Positions 1 to 6,735 of a stretch of 18,404 bases of DNA are shown piece after piece. The DNA comes from Chrysochromulina tobinii (Eukaryota; Haptophyta; Prymnesiales; Chrysochromulinaceae). Position 1 is the stretch's first letter. Every line of letters begins with the position of its first letter. The notes beneath the pieces were generated by a model, which was given only the letters and a program-made list of their open reading frames with translations, was not told the origin of the DNA and did no database searches. A program made the position numbers and the translations under genes. The DNA is taken from the NCBI GenBank assembly GCA_001275005.1, contig JWZX01001197.1:1-18404 (forward strand). Direction: 5' to 3'.

Positions 1-60
1 AGAGGGTCCAGGGGTCCAGGGGTCCAGAGGGTCCAGAAAAGGGGTCTAGAGGGTCCAGGG
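1..60. repeat. Short G-rich tandem repeat at left edge
   Basis: Irregular tandem copies of a GGGTCCAG(A/G) unit fill the first 60 bases, and the array may continue beyond the window. The rest of the left flank (61-242) holds no recognisable gene. On the minus strand it is the region downstream of the TBCA stop, so it probably contains that gene's 3' untranslated region. Confidence 0.7.
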
Positions 61-242
61 CGGGACCCTCTCACTCGGGATGTCTCCGACGTTCTTGTTT
101 CACTAGGTCACGTCATTTGTACTGTACTACGAGTTAGTACCGCAGTCAAACAGTGGGGCGAAACACAGGCTAGCACACGGGAGGAGAAGGAGTCTCGAGT
201 CCAGAGAGCTCTCTCTCAGTAAAATGTAATATCTCAGCACAG

Positions 243-887
243 CTACGCAGGCGCGGGCGGGGGCGGCGTTGCCACTGCTGGGAGTTGCGCCAATGTCGCG
301 TCCCAGTCCTCCTGTTCCAGTTTCCCGCACTCGATCAAGACGGGGGCCGCCGCATTGAGCGCCTCGACTCCCTTGGAGAACTCCTCGGTTGCTTTGAGAT
401 CGTCGTCCTCAAGCGCCTCGAGCACCTTCTCCTCGAGTGCGGTGAAGTAGCCGTGCAGCTGCCCCTGCTCAAAGGGCTTGGCGGTAGTGTACTCTGCGAG
501 CACCTCCTCCTGCTTCCTCACGTCGTGCTCGTCCTTCTCCGGATCCTGCCGGACCTTCTCGATGCGCTCCAGCTGCGACTTGATCTCCTTGTCTGTGTAT
601 GCGAGGTCCTTCAGGCATCTGCCGATCCACCTCGGGCAACGCACACCGTCAGTGCGAGAAGGGAGCGCGCGATACGCAACAGAAAAGAAAGGAAGCCGCT
701 GGGTGCGATCAGGGCGAGATTTGCCAGCAGCCACAAGTTTGGGTTGCACGAGTGAAAGTGCACGCGCGGCTGTGCCTCCCGCAGAGCCTTTTGCGGTGCG
801 TTGCAGGACAATTGGTGCACAAGCACACCGGGTGACCGTGCCTGTCTTGACCTTCAGCTGCTTGATGGCTTCCTTGGAGGCGGACAT
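243..887 (-). CDS. TBCA: Tubulin-binding cofactor A (tubulin-specific chaperone A), two exons
   Basis: TBCA is a small cytosolic helical-bundle chaperone that captures beta-tubulin released from the chaperonin and hands it to the later cofactors that build alpha/beta-tubulin dimers. The start at 887 reads MSASKEAIKQLKVKTGTVTR, matching the family N-terminus (IKxKTGxVxR). The homology resumes at CLKDLAYTDKEIKSQLERIE and continues through KQEEVLAEY. The 70 residues between are unlike TBCA and are bounded by a GT donor and a CAG acceptor, so I read them as an intron (828-619). The exons are 887-829 and 618-243. The joined codon is CGA (Arg), and the product is 144 residues, somewhat longer than the usual ~110 because of an Ala/Pro-rich tail. 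Because the intron length is a multiple of three with no in-frame stop, the unspliced frame also stays open (214 residues). The family call is firm; the exon join is inferred. Confidence 0.9.
   Translation of the reverse strand: MSASKEAIKQLKVKTGTVTRCACAPIVLQRTAKGSAGGTAARALSLVQPKLVAAGKSRPDRTQRLPFFSVAYRALPSRTDGVRCPRWIGRCLKDLAYTDKEIKSQLERIEKVRQDPEKDEHDVRKQEEVLAEYTTAKPFEQGQLHGYFTALEEKVLEALEDDDLKATEEFSKGVEALNAAAPVLIECGKLEQEDWDATLAQLPAVATPPPPAPA
619..828 (-). other. Spliceosomal intron in TBCA (210 nt, stopless)
   Basis: On the minus strand the exon ends ACCCG and the intron begins GTGTGC at 828. It ends GGCAG at 619, followed by ATGCCTGAAG. Removing it restores the TBCA alignment across residues 19-23. 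The intron interrupts a codon after its second base (phase 2). It is exactly 70 codons long and has no stop in the TBCA frame. Confidence 0.85.
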
Positions 888-1105
888 TCACTGCAGCCGA
901 AAAGCGTCCTGTGCGCAGGGTCGGCTGGGCCGTTGGCGAGAAGGAGTATTGTGAATTCACAGTCGGAATTCGAAAAACTTCAAACCGCGCCGTGTCGGCG
1001 AATCTACCTTGCTTGCTTGAATTACTACCTCAATGGACACCTAGAACTCAATCGCCGTCCATCGTCGCACTGCACCGCAACCTTGTTCTGCAGCAGCACA
1101 CAGAC

Positions 1106-1176
1106 TCCTAGCGTGTCCTAGCGTCCTCGCATGTCCTCGCAAGTCGCATGCCCTCGCATGTCCTAGCATGTCCTCC
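1106..1176. repeat. Degenerate minisatellite between TBCA and NAA20
   Basis: About seven imperfect copies of a roughly 10-base unit, (C)TCGCATGTCC with a TCCTAGC(A/G)TG variant, lie in the 673-base stretch upstream of TBCA. The rest of 888-1105 shows no gene I can support. It should hold the TBCA promoter and 5' untranslated region, but I could not identify a core promoter element. Confidence 0.65.
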
Positions 1177-1533
1177 GCCTCCGAGAGTCCGACCCCGCGC
1201 AGCACGTCCACCGTGTCGCGTGTGCTCGCCGTACAAGTAGCGCGGCGGCGGGCCGCAGAGCGTCTTCCTTCAATGGAGGGCTACCGGCCTCGTTGCTCTC
1301 GTTGAGCGCGCCGCCGCCAACCTCCACCACTCGTAAGGCGACCTGGCGTTTGCCCGTCGGCGCGCTGTCGGGCGCACGCAGCACGAGCGCCTGTGCCTGC
1401 GGCTGCAGAAAGACGGCCGACATGCCATTCACGCCGCCCGCCGGTACAGCGCGAGCCTGGCAGGCCTCACACGCCTGGTCGAGGCATGGCGAGCGCCGAG
1501 CGACCATTCGAGCGCGCCGTTGGGCGCAATACT
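1163..1533 (-). CDS. Possible coding fragment or exon, unidentified
   Basis: I do not recognise this frame. On the minus strand it is open from a CAG acceptor-like site at 1536-1534 to a stop at 1163, and its only early ATG is at 1507. Between about 1490 and 1290 its codons favour G/C in third position, as the real genes here do, and the translation is mixed in composition (for example GGVNGMSAVFLQPQAQALVL), unlike a typical antisense shadow. The end becomes Arg/Ala-rich and runs into the minisatellite, which argues against a complete gene. It begins 28 bases downstream of the NAA20 stop, so it could be a 3' exon of an alternative transcript, a decayed gene, or chance. Confidence 0.25.
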
Positions 1534-1560
1534 GCAACGGAGACGGACAGTAGTACCAGA

Positions 1561-2160
1561 TCAGTCTAGCTCGTCGGGGTACACTGGCTTTGATAGCGGT
1601 ATGATGCTCTTCCTGTCCACGTCGCGCGACAGGGCCTTTCGCATGTCGTAGGCATCCTCCTCACCGCTGTAGTAGCCTATCACCTGGCGGTACAATGAGT
1701 ACCCAAACTTGGTGTACATGTCTATTGCAAGCTGATTGGAGCGGCGCACGAAGAGGTCGACGAAGAAGCCCTTGGCGCGCTCGGACTGCTTTTCGAGCAT
1801 CGTCATCAGCTGTGTTGCCATCCCGAGCCGGCGGTACTCGGGAGGCACAGTGACAGCGGTGACGTGACCGTGCCAAGAGTTGACCTCGTTTTGAAACGAT
1901 TCCGCCTTGCCCAGAATATCTGCGGAGTGGCACCAAAACCAACTGCTCAGACGCGCATCGTGGCATCCAGGAGCGGAGGGGTGTGCGTGCTTACAGCCCA
2001 TCGCTCGGCGGGTCGGCGCCTCGGCGGTGAAGCAGAATTCGGGCCACCGTGCGAGGTACTGCAGGTAGAAGGACATGTTGTACGTCTCGGTGAGCGGATC
2101 CAAGTTCACGTTGTTGAACTTCAGCACGTCGAACGTCGAGAATTGGCGCATCGTGCACAT
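1561..2160 (-). CDS. NAA20: N-alpha-acetyltransferase 20, catalytic subunit of NatB, two exons
   Basis: NAA20 is the catalytic subunit of the ribosome-associated NatB complex, which transfers acetyl from acetyl-CoA to N-terminal Met followed by Asp, Glu, Asn or Gln. The family signature FNNVNLDPLTETYNMSFYLQ is at residues 15-34. WHGHVTAVTVPPEYRRLGMA (71-90) contains the acetyl-CoA-binding R-R-x-G-x-A loop. FFVDLFVRRSNQLAIDMY, YYSGEEDAYDMRKALSRD and the IIPL tail also match closely. The start at 2160 is the first ATG of the frame and aligns with the family's Met; the frame opens upstream only through a GTG. An intron (1994-1920) splits the gene after GGC-T, and the join gives MGYILGKAE, as in homologues. 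The product is 174 residues, the normal length. The auxiliary subunit NAA25 is not in the window. Confidence 0.95.
   Translation of the reverse strand: MCTMRQFSTFDVLKFNNVNLDPLTETYNMSFYLQYLARWPEFCFTAEAPTRRAMGCKHAHPSAPGCHDARLSSWFWCHSADILGKAESFQNEVNSWHGHVTAVTVPPEYRRLGMATQLMTMLEKQSERAKGFFVDLFVRRSNQLAIDMYTKFGYSLYRQVIGYYSGEEDAYDMRKALSRDVDRKSIIPLSKPVYPDELD
1920..1994 (-). other. Short intron in NAA20 (75 nt, stopless)
   Basis: The donor is GTAAGC at 1994 and the acceptor CCGCAG ends at 1920. Splicing joins GGC T to AT ATT CTG GGC, giving the conserved G-Y-I-L-G-K. The intron is phase 1, exactly 25 codons long and stopless in the NAA20 frame, so a retained intron would insert 25 residues rather than truncate the enzyme. 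Confidence 0.9.
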
Positions 2161-2264
2161 CGCGCTGCCTTCCACACCCTGTGCGGGTGTGATCCCGCAG
2201 GCGCGTGAAAGGCGCGTGAATGGTGGAACTCACATAAAACGTTCGTGCTGCAAACATTACTTAA

Positions 2265-2981
2265 TTACCCTTCAGACGCCCCGTACGGAAGCGGCTTCCC
2301 TGCAGCCAGAGCTTCGAGGGATGACTCGACGACGCGCTCGGGCACGGCGCCGACGAGCGTGCCTGCGAGCTTGCGCTCACTACTGATGAGCGACAGGTGC
2401 GGGATGCCGTCCACGCCGAAGAGGCGCACCAGATCCAGGTTGCGCGGGTCATCCCCGTTGACGACCACAAAGTTGACGCGGCCCTGGTAGTGCGCTTGCA
2501 TCCGCATCATGCTCGGCGCCGCCTCCTTGCACGAGGTGCACCACGGCGCATAGAACTCAACAAGTGTGGGATTGCCGCTAGCCAGCGCGTCCGACAGCGC
2601 TGGCGAGCGTTCCTCCATGCGAGTGAGCAGCGCGACCGGGTTGACCGGGTTGAGCCGCTGCAATGCATATGCGAGCGTCGCTGCGAACGGCGCAGCGATG
2701 GCGAGCGCCACGTTGCGTCGGCGCTGGTCGGGGGTAAGTGTCGGATCGCAGGCTGCGCCATCAGTTGGAACCACAGCCGCTGCAGGTACCGTCGCTGCAA
2801 GAAGTGACAGAGCAGATGGCGGCCGCGGCGTATCGCGCTGAGCCTGCCGCTCGGGCTCCGCGCACATAAGTGGCGGCGCGGCACGGGAGCAAAATGAGAC
2901 TGGCGTGATGGCTAGCTGCCAGGCCGAGGAGCTACCGGCCATGGCCGCCAGAAGCACCTTTTGCACGTGAGTTATCGTCAT
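2265..2981 (-). CDS. HCF164-like membrane-anchored thioredoxin, probably plastid thylakoid
   Basis: This 238-residue protein ends in a thioredoxin fold. PTLVEFYAPWCTSCKEAAP (residues 138-156) carries the redox pair C148/C151, and GIPH (192-195) supplies the cis-proline. The pattern through VNFVVVNGDD and the AAGKPLPY tail is that of HCF164, the thylakoid protein that carries reducing equivalents to the lumen for cytochrome b6f assembly. The active site here is WCTSC; plant HCF164 has WCEVC. Residues 1-22 look like a signal peptide ending S-S-S-A-W, followed by an Arg/Pro-rich stretch, as in two-part leaders to plastids of secondary origin. NVALAIAAPFAATLAYAL (90-107) is a likely membrane anchor. 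The start at 2981 begins this leader. The NAA20 start lies 104 bases past the stop, on the same strand. Plastid location is inferred from the leader and the family. Confidence 0.82.
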   Translation of the reverse strand: MTITHVQKVLLAAMAGSSSAWQLAITPVSFCSRAAPPLMCAEPERQAQRDTPRPPSALSLLAATVPAAAVVPTDGAACDPTLTPDQRRRNVALAIAAPFAATLAYALQRLNPVNPVALLTRMEERSPALSDALASGNPTLVEFYAPWCTSCKEAAPSMMRMQAHYQGRVNFVVVNGDDPRNLDLVRLFGVDGIPHLSLISSERKLAGTLVGAVPERVVESSLEALAAGKPLPYGASEG

Positions 2982-3050
2982 CCTGCAAGGGAGTTCCTCA
3001 GACGAGCGCGATCCGCGCCGGGCGACGCCTTCCGCGGCGTTGACCGCCGG

Positions 3051-3213
3051 AAGTTCAAGTCAAGTCAAGTCAAGATGGACCCCCTCCGTCATCTCCGCCT
3101 ACTCCCGTCCTCCCCTGCTGGCTTCCGGAGCACATTCGATAGGCTTCCGTATGGTTGTCTGTTGTTTATGTATAGACTTGACTTGACTTGAAGTTCAAGA
3201 CAAGTCAAGTCAA
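3051..3213. repeat. Foldback TCAAG pentanucleotide repeat, locus A
   Basis: A run of TCAAG units (3051-3074) is followed about 100 bases later by the complementary run GACTTGACTTGACTTGAA (3175-3192) and then again by AAGTTCAAGACAAGTCAAGT (from 3191). The arms can fold back on each other. The decamer TTGTCTGTTG lies just before the complementary run (3155-3164), as at the second locus near 4643-4681. The block is about 70 bases upstream of the HCF164-like ATG. The rest of the 404-base gap 2982-3385 shows only a G-rich patch near 3271-3281 and no gene. Confidence 0.75.
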
Positions 3214-3385
3214 GGTGGATCGCCCGTTTTAGGACCCACCACCCAAAATCCTCCCAAAGGGCCCTGCATAGGGGTAGGGGGGTATTCTTTCTGGATTCAC
3301 ACACTATCCCCACCACCTGATTTTGAACGTAATGGCCTGCTCGTCTACTCACGTCACTCTTCCTGGACACCTGGAGTCCCTTTGC

Positions 3386-4606
3386 CTACTTGTACGGGTT
3401 AAACCTGGCCCACGTGGCCTGCACCCTCGCCTCCTGGGCCTCCTCTTGCGCCTCGCGCTCGGCCTGCCTCGCCACATTGCTCGTGAAGGCCGCCGGCAGA
3501 CCCATGGCTTGCATCATCTGCATCGTGCTCATGGTCTCTCCTTGAGGTCCGGCCGCGCCAGCTGAGCGCGGCGGCGGCGGCGGCGGCGGCGGCGCATGAC
3601 GTTGCCATGAGGAAGCGTATGACGGCGGCGGCTGCGCGGGCGCCGCTCTGGGTACGGCGGCCGTCGCGTACGGCGGCGGAGCCGGTGGAGGTATTCCCCG
3701 CGTGGGCGGCGCGAACCATGGCGGCAGCGGCAGCGCACGCCCATCGGCAGGCGCCCAACTCCCTATCCCCATCCCAATCCCTCCCAGCAAGCATGTGGCA
3801 CCTACCACCCCCACACCGCTGGGCAGGTACGTGCCAAATGCTCCAGGCGGATCGACCGGTAAGACCATCGCGGCCGACGTGGCCGGCGGCTCGGGCGGAC
3901 CTTCCGAAGCGTCTCGCACTCGCTCTCGCTCCTCCTGCTTGAGACGCAGCAAGGCGCGCCGGTCATCGAGCGCCCTCTGCCGCTTGCCCTTCTGCTCAGA
4001 CGCAGCGGCGCGGCCCTGCTCCGTCTCGTGGCGCACAGCCGCGTCCTCGGCCCGCCGCTTGGCCACGCTCGCCACGTGCTCCTCGGCCGCCTCGCTCGAC
4101 CGTGCTCCTCGGCGCAGCTCTTCGTGTGACGTACGCTCCCAAGCGAGGCGCGACGCTTCCTGATGCTGGGAGCCCGGCGGTGGTGCAAACTCGGGGTAGG
4201 CGCCGTCGCGGTCAGCAGCGCCCGACTGAAGCTTCTTGAGCTCAAAATCGACTAGCCCGTCCGAGAGCACAGCAACATCTGCCTCGCCGCGAACAATGCG
4301 CTCGTATTGCTCCGCTTTGCGCGCGAGCGCGTCCTTGATGCGCTGGGCCTCATTGAGGCCCTCCGCCGTGTCGGCTGCGCTGCGCTTGGCCACGCCGCTG
4401 TTGCTGGCCAGGCCCAGTGGACCCGCCTTGCGTCGTTCACGCTCGTGCCGCCGCAACTCACCGGCATCGGGACGGTTGAGCCCCTCCTCCGTCGCGAAGA
4501 CGGCCGCACGCAGGTCGATCATGGAGGCCTTGCCGACATCTTCGATCTGCCGCGGCTTTTTGGGTAGGATCGTGCTCTCGGAGATCCAGCCGTACGAGGA
4601 GGACAT
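3386..4606 (-). CDS. CCDC174-family (DUF4078) protein, likely nuclear/splicing-associated
   Basis: The 406-residue product starts MSSSYGWISESTILPKKPRQ and continues SMIDLRAAVF (28-37), ARKAEQYERIVRGEA (95-109) and GLVDFELKKL (117-126). These blocks occur in the same order as in CCDC174, a nuclear coiled-coil protein linked to the exon-junction/splicing machinery. YPEFAPP (137-143) resembles the family's DPEFAPP motif. Residues 150-232 are charged helix rich in Arg, Glu and Ala. Residues 262-284 form an unusual Gly/Val/Leu patch. Residues 290-347 are proline-rich with a run of eight prolines, and the tail contains MMQAMGLPAAF. The proline region and tail are divergent. No intron is needed. The start at 4606 gives the conserved N-terminus. 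The family call rests on short motifs seen by eye, and molecular function is inferred from homologues only. Confidence 0.72.
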   Translation of the reverse strand: MSSSYGWISESTILPKKPRQIEDVGKASMIDLRAAVFATEEGLNRPDAGELRRHERERRKAGPLGLASNSGVAKRSAADTAEGLNEAQRIKDALARKAEQYERIVRGEADVAVLSDGLVDFELKKLQSGAADRDGAYPEFAPPPGSQHQEASRLAWERTSHEELRRGARSSEAAEEHVASVAKRRAEDAAVRHETEQGRAAASEQKGKRQRALDDRRALLRLKQEERERVRDASEGPPEPPATSAAMVLPVDPPGAFGTYLPSGVGVVGATCLLGGIGMGIGSWAPADGRALPLPPWFAPPTRGIPPPAPPPYATAAVPRAAPAQPPPSYASSWQRHAPPPPPPPPRSAGAAGPQGETMSTMQMMQAMGLPAAFTSNVARQAEREAQEEAQEARVQATWARFNPYK

Positions 4607-4642
4607 GAGCCTTCGGATTCACGCACTCCGCGGTGTGAATAT

Positions 4643-4681
4643 GTCAAGTCAAGTTGTCTGTTGAGACTTGACTTGACTTGA
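4643..4681. repeat. Foldback TCAAG repeat, locus B
   Basis: GTCAAGTCAAG (4643-4653), the decamer TTGTCTGTTG (4654-4663) and then GACTTGACTTGACTTGAA (from 4665) make a compact hairpin 37 bases upstream of the CCDC174-like ATG. The decamer and the complementary run also occur at locus A, where ten extra bases separate them. The rest of the gap 4682-5047 holds no gene I can support. Confidence 0.75.
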
Positions 4682-5047
4682 ATATGGACCTCGAACGCTT
4701 TTCTCGGACCTGGGGCCTACCGTTCGCGGCAGCGCTGCTACGAACACCACGACATCGAGCTACTACCACAGCAGAAACGCACGCTGCACACACACCGACG
4801 CGAACGATCTCGCGAAGGGCGCGCGATACACACGTGGGACGCCGCGCATACCTCAGCACAACGGCGTCCTAAACGCGGGATACGGACCTTGCGTTACATG
4901 AATGGCCTCGGGAACATGCTGGTCACACTCACGTGAAGACTCAGTGAGACTCGTCAAGTACGATGAAAGAGAGTCAGAGGGGGCTCTCGGTTTGTCTGAT
5001 GCCCCATCACGCAGACCTGCGCTTTGGGTCCACGAGTTGCCCCCGTG

Positions 5048-5118
5048 CAGCACCCCGGCAAAGTGCAGGGCGTGGTTTGATCCCCGAGCAGTGCCTGCAC
5101 TTTGCCCCCGGGGTGCTG
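5048..5118. repeat. Long inverted repeat (hairpin) just downstream of the sulfotransferase-like gene
   Basis: CAGCACCCC-GGCAAAGTGCAGG (5048-5069) pairs with CCTGCACTTTGCCCCCGGGGTGCTG (5094-5118). The stem has about 22 pairs with a three-base bulge, and the loop is about 24 bases. On the minus strand it begins 25 bases after the stop at 5143, so it should be in the 3' untranslated region or near the transcript end. It may act in 3' processing or stability, or be a small foldback element. Confidence 0.75.
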
Positions 5119-5142
5119 AACGAGCGTACTCGCACCTAGTTT

Positions 5143-6570
5143 TTACTCGGGGCGCTGGATGGCCACGTCTGCGTCACGCTCCTCGAGGAACGGGCCACCT
5201 GGGGCGAGCATGTGCACGCCCCCGTCCGTGCGCTGGAAGGTGGCGGAAGGGTTGGTGGCGCAGCTCTCGCTCGCCGCGTCGTAAATAGTAGAGTGCTCGG
5301 TGGCCAGGATCGCCGTCCCATTGCCACCCATCGGCCGGGGAGTGAGGCCGACTAGGCGGAGCGCGTGGCTGATGCACTTATTGGCACCCACAGCATCGGC
5401 CCAGCAGTCCTCGATCTGGATCAGGCCATCGGTGATGTCTTTCGCCGCGGCGGCGAAGACGTCGGGGGCGCGTTTGAAGCCGCAGTCGAACTTTGTGCCC
5501 GGAGAAGCGAAGCGGCGAAAGATGGAGAACTGCCTGCTAAGTGGGTCTCGGGTCATCGTGAGGGTCGCGACCTTGGAGTTCGCTTTCATCTCTGTGAGCT
5601 CCTTCTTCCACGCCACGATCGCCTTCTCGTTACGTGCAATCGTGCAGTCCGACTCCACCGTGCCGGGCATGTCCTGTGCGGCCGTATTGGCGTTCACCCA
5701 CTGCGGGAACATCTTGACGGTGATCGTGCAGTCGGAGGGAGGGCACACCTCCGCAGGCACGTTTGCACAGATGAGATCGCGGGCGCGGACGAAGTACTCG
5801 CCGAGGTTGTACTTCAGATCTTTGTACATCGAGGGGTCAGTTCCGCTGAGAGTCTTGCTCGGCTTCATGCCGACCGGCTTGCTTCTTGCGATATGGTTGA
5901 TCCTTGTCGTCATCTGATCGTTGCTATTCATGAGCTGGCGGCCAGAGTCCTGGCCGAAAATGGCCTCAGGATACTGGCACCCCTCTACCACGCTGTTCGA
6001 CCACAGCCCAGTGGGGTTCGCGAACGGCTCCCCGAGGTCGAACATGCATGGGTGTGTGTTGAGCGCATCCCCAAAGTCTGTGGTGCCACTTCCATGGTCA
6101 GAGACAATGACGAGCACCTCTGCGCGCTCCGCCGGCGCTTTGGGAGCCACGTGCTGGACCTCAGCGGGGACTGCCTTCATCGGCGCTTTGGGAGCCACGC
6201 GCTGGACTTCAGCGGGGACTGCCTTCATCGGCGCTTTGGGGGCCGCTCGCTGGACTTCAGCGGGGACTGCCTTCATCGGCGCTTTGGGAGCCACGCGCTG
6301 GACTTCAGCGGGAATCGCCTTGAGCGGCGCTTTGGGAGCCACGCGCTGGACTTCAGCGGGAACCGCCTTCAGCGGCGCTTTGGGAGCCATATGCTGGACC
6401 TCAGCGGGAACCGCCTTCAGCGGCGCTTTGGGAGCCACATGCTGGACCTCAGCGGGAACCGCCTTCAGCGGCGCTTTGGGAGCCACATACCGGGGTTCCG
6501 CTTGCAGAAGATTGCTTTTCTCAAGTGGCACGCCGAGGAATGCGAGAATTGTGACCGCGACGACGAGCAT
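5143..6570 (-). CDS. Membrane-anchored sulfotransferase-like protein with a 16-residue repeat stalk
   Basis: This 475-residue product begins with a hydrophobic segment (MLVVAVTILAFLGV, 1-14) typical of a Golgi type II anchor. Residues 28-152 are seven full copies plus a partial copy of a 16-residue unit, (H/R/Y)VAPKAP(L/M)KAVPAEVQ, probably an extended stalk. The catalytic-like part starts LVIVSDHGSGTTDFGDALNT (153-172), placed like the 5'-phosphosulfate loop of PAPS-dependent sulfotransferases. TRDPLSRQFSIFRR (340-353) resembles the 3'-phosphate motif with R341 and S349. Many Cys residues suit a lumenal domain. The predicted role is transfer of sulfate from PAPS to a carbohydrate or other lumenal acceptor; substrate unknown. 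The loop is Ser-Asp-His-Gly rather than the common P-R-S-G, so activity is not certain. It diverges from the SHIPPO-repeat gene across 165 bases. Confidence 0.68.
   Translation of the reverse strand: MLVVAVTILAFLGVPLEKSNLLQAEPRYVAPKAPLKAVPAEVQHVAPKAPLKAVPAEVQHMAPKAPLKAVPAEVQRVAPKAPLKAIPAEVQRVAPKAPMKAVPAEVQRAAPKAPMKAVPAEVQRVAPKAPMKAVPAEVQHVAPKAPAERAEVLVIVSDHGSGTTDFGDALNTHPCMFDLGEPFANPTGLWSNSVVEGCQYPEAIFGQDSGRQLMNSNDQMTTRINHIARSKPVGMKPSKTLSGTDPSMYKDLKYNLGEYFVRARDLICANVPAEVCPPSDCTITVKMFPQWVNANTAAQDMPGTVESDCTIARNEKAIVAWKKELTEMKANSKVATLTMTRDPLSRQFSIFRRFASPGTKFDCGFKRAPDVFAAAAKDITDGLIQIEDCWADAVGANKCISHALRLVGLTPRPMGGNGTAILATEHSTIYDAASESCATNPSATFQRTDGGVHMLAPGGPFLEERDADVAIQRPE
6115..6489 (-). repeat. 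48-bp in-frame tandem repeat (7 copies plus a partial copy)
   Basis: Seven 48-base units (6489-6154) and a degenerate eighth encode the Ala-Pro-Lys-rich stalk of the sulfotransferase-like protein. Copies differ at few positions: Leu/Met at unit position 8, and His/Arg/Tyr at position 1. This suggests recent expansion by slippage or unequal exchange. The opposite strand also stays open through the array, giving meaningless repeat frames on the plus strand. Confidence 0.9.
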
Positions 6571-6735
6571 TGTGTCCGAGTCCGGATTTGGGACCTTTCA
6601 AAAAATCCATATTAGGGAACAAATTAGGAAGGTCCCAATTAAATGTGACGGTGATTCGAATAGACAGGAGACTTTCCCAGTTGACTTTCTGAAGAAGTAG
6701 ACGGAAGTGGGATGTGAACGTGTACGTGAAGAGGG
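6571..6735. promoter_or_regulatory. Divergent promoter region with a 12-bp inverted repeat
   Basis: These 165 bases separate the divergent sulfotransferase-like and SHIPPO-repeat genes and are much more A/T-rich than the coding DNA. ATTTGGGACCTT (6586-6597) and AAGGTCCCAATT (6629-6640) are complementary at 11 of 12 positions across a 31-base spacer, with its first four bases lying just inside the region of the minus-strand start. This may be a symmetric binding site or a hairpin. I saw no convincing TATA box. Confidence 0.4.

Noticed and set aside
2183-2220. Small hairpin and GGCGCGTGAA repeat upstream of NAA20
   Set aside because: GCGGG/CCCGC is only five pairs and the two 10-base repeats are common in such GC-rich DNA; no function can be argued.
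3808-3840. Possible intron in the CCDC174-like gene around the Gly/Val patch
   Set aside because: GT and AG pairs there would give introns of about 15 bases or disturb a frame that is open and continuous without them.
5365-6700. Long repetitive plus-strand open frames through the stalk repeat
   Set aside because: They are the complement of the 48-bp in-frame repeat of the minus-strand sulfotransferase-like gene. The minus frame has a membrane anchor and recognisable motifs; the plus frames have none.
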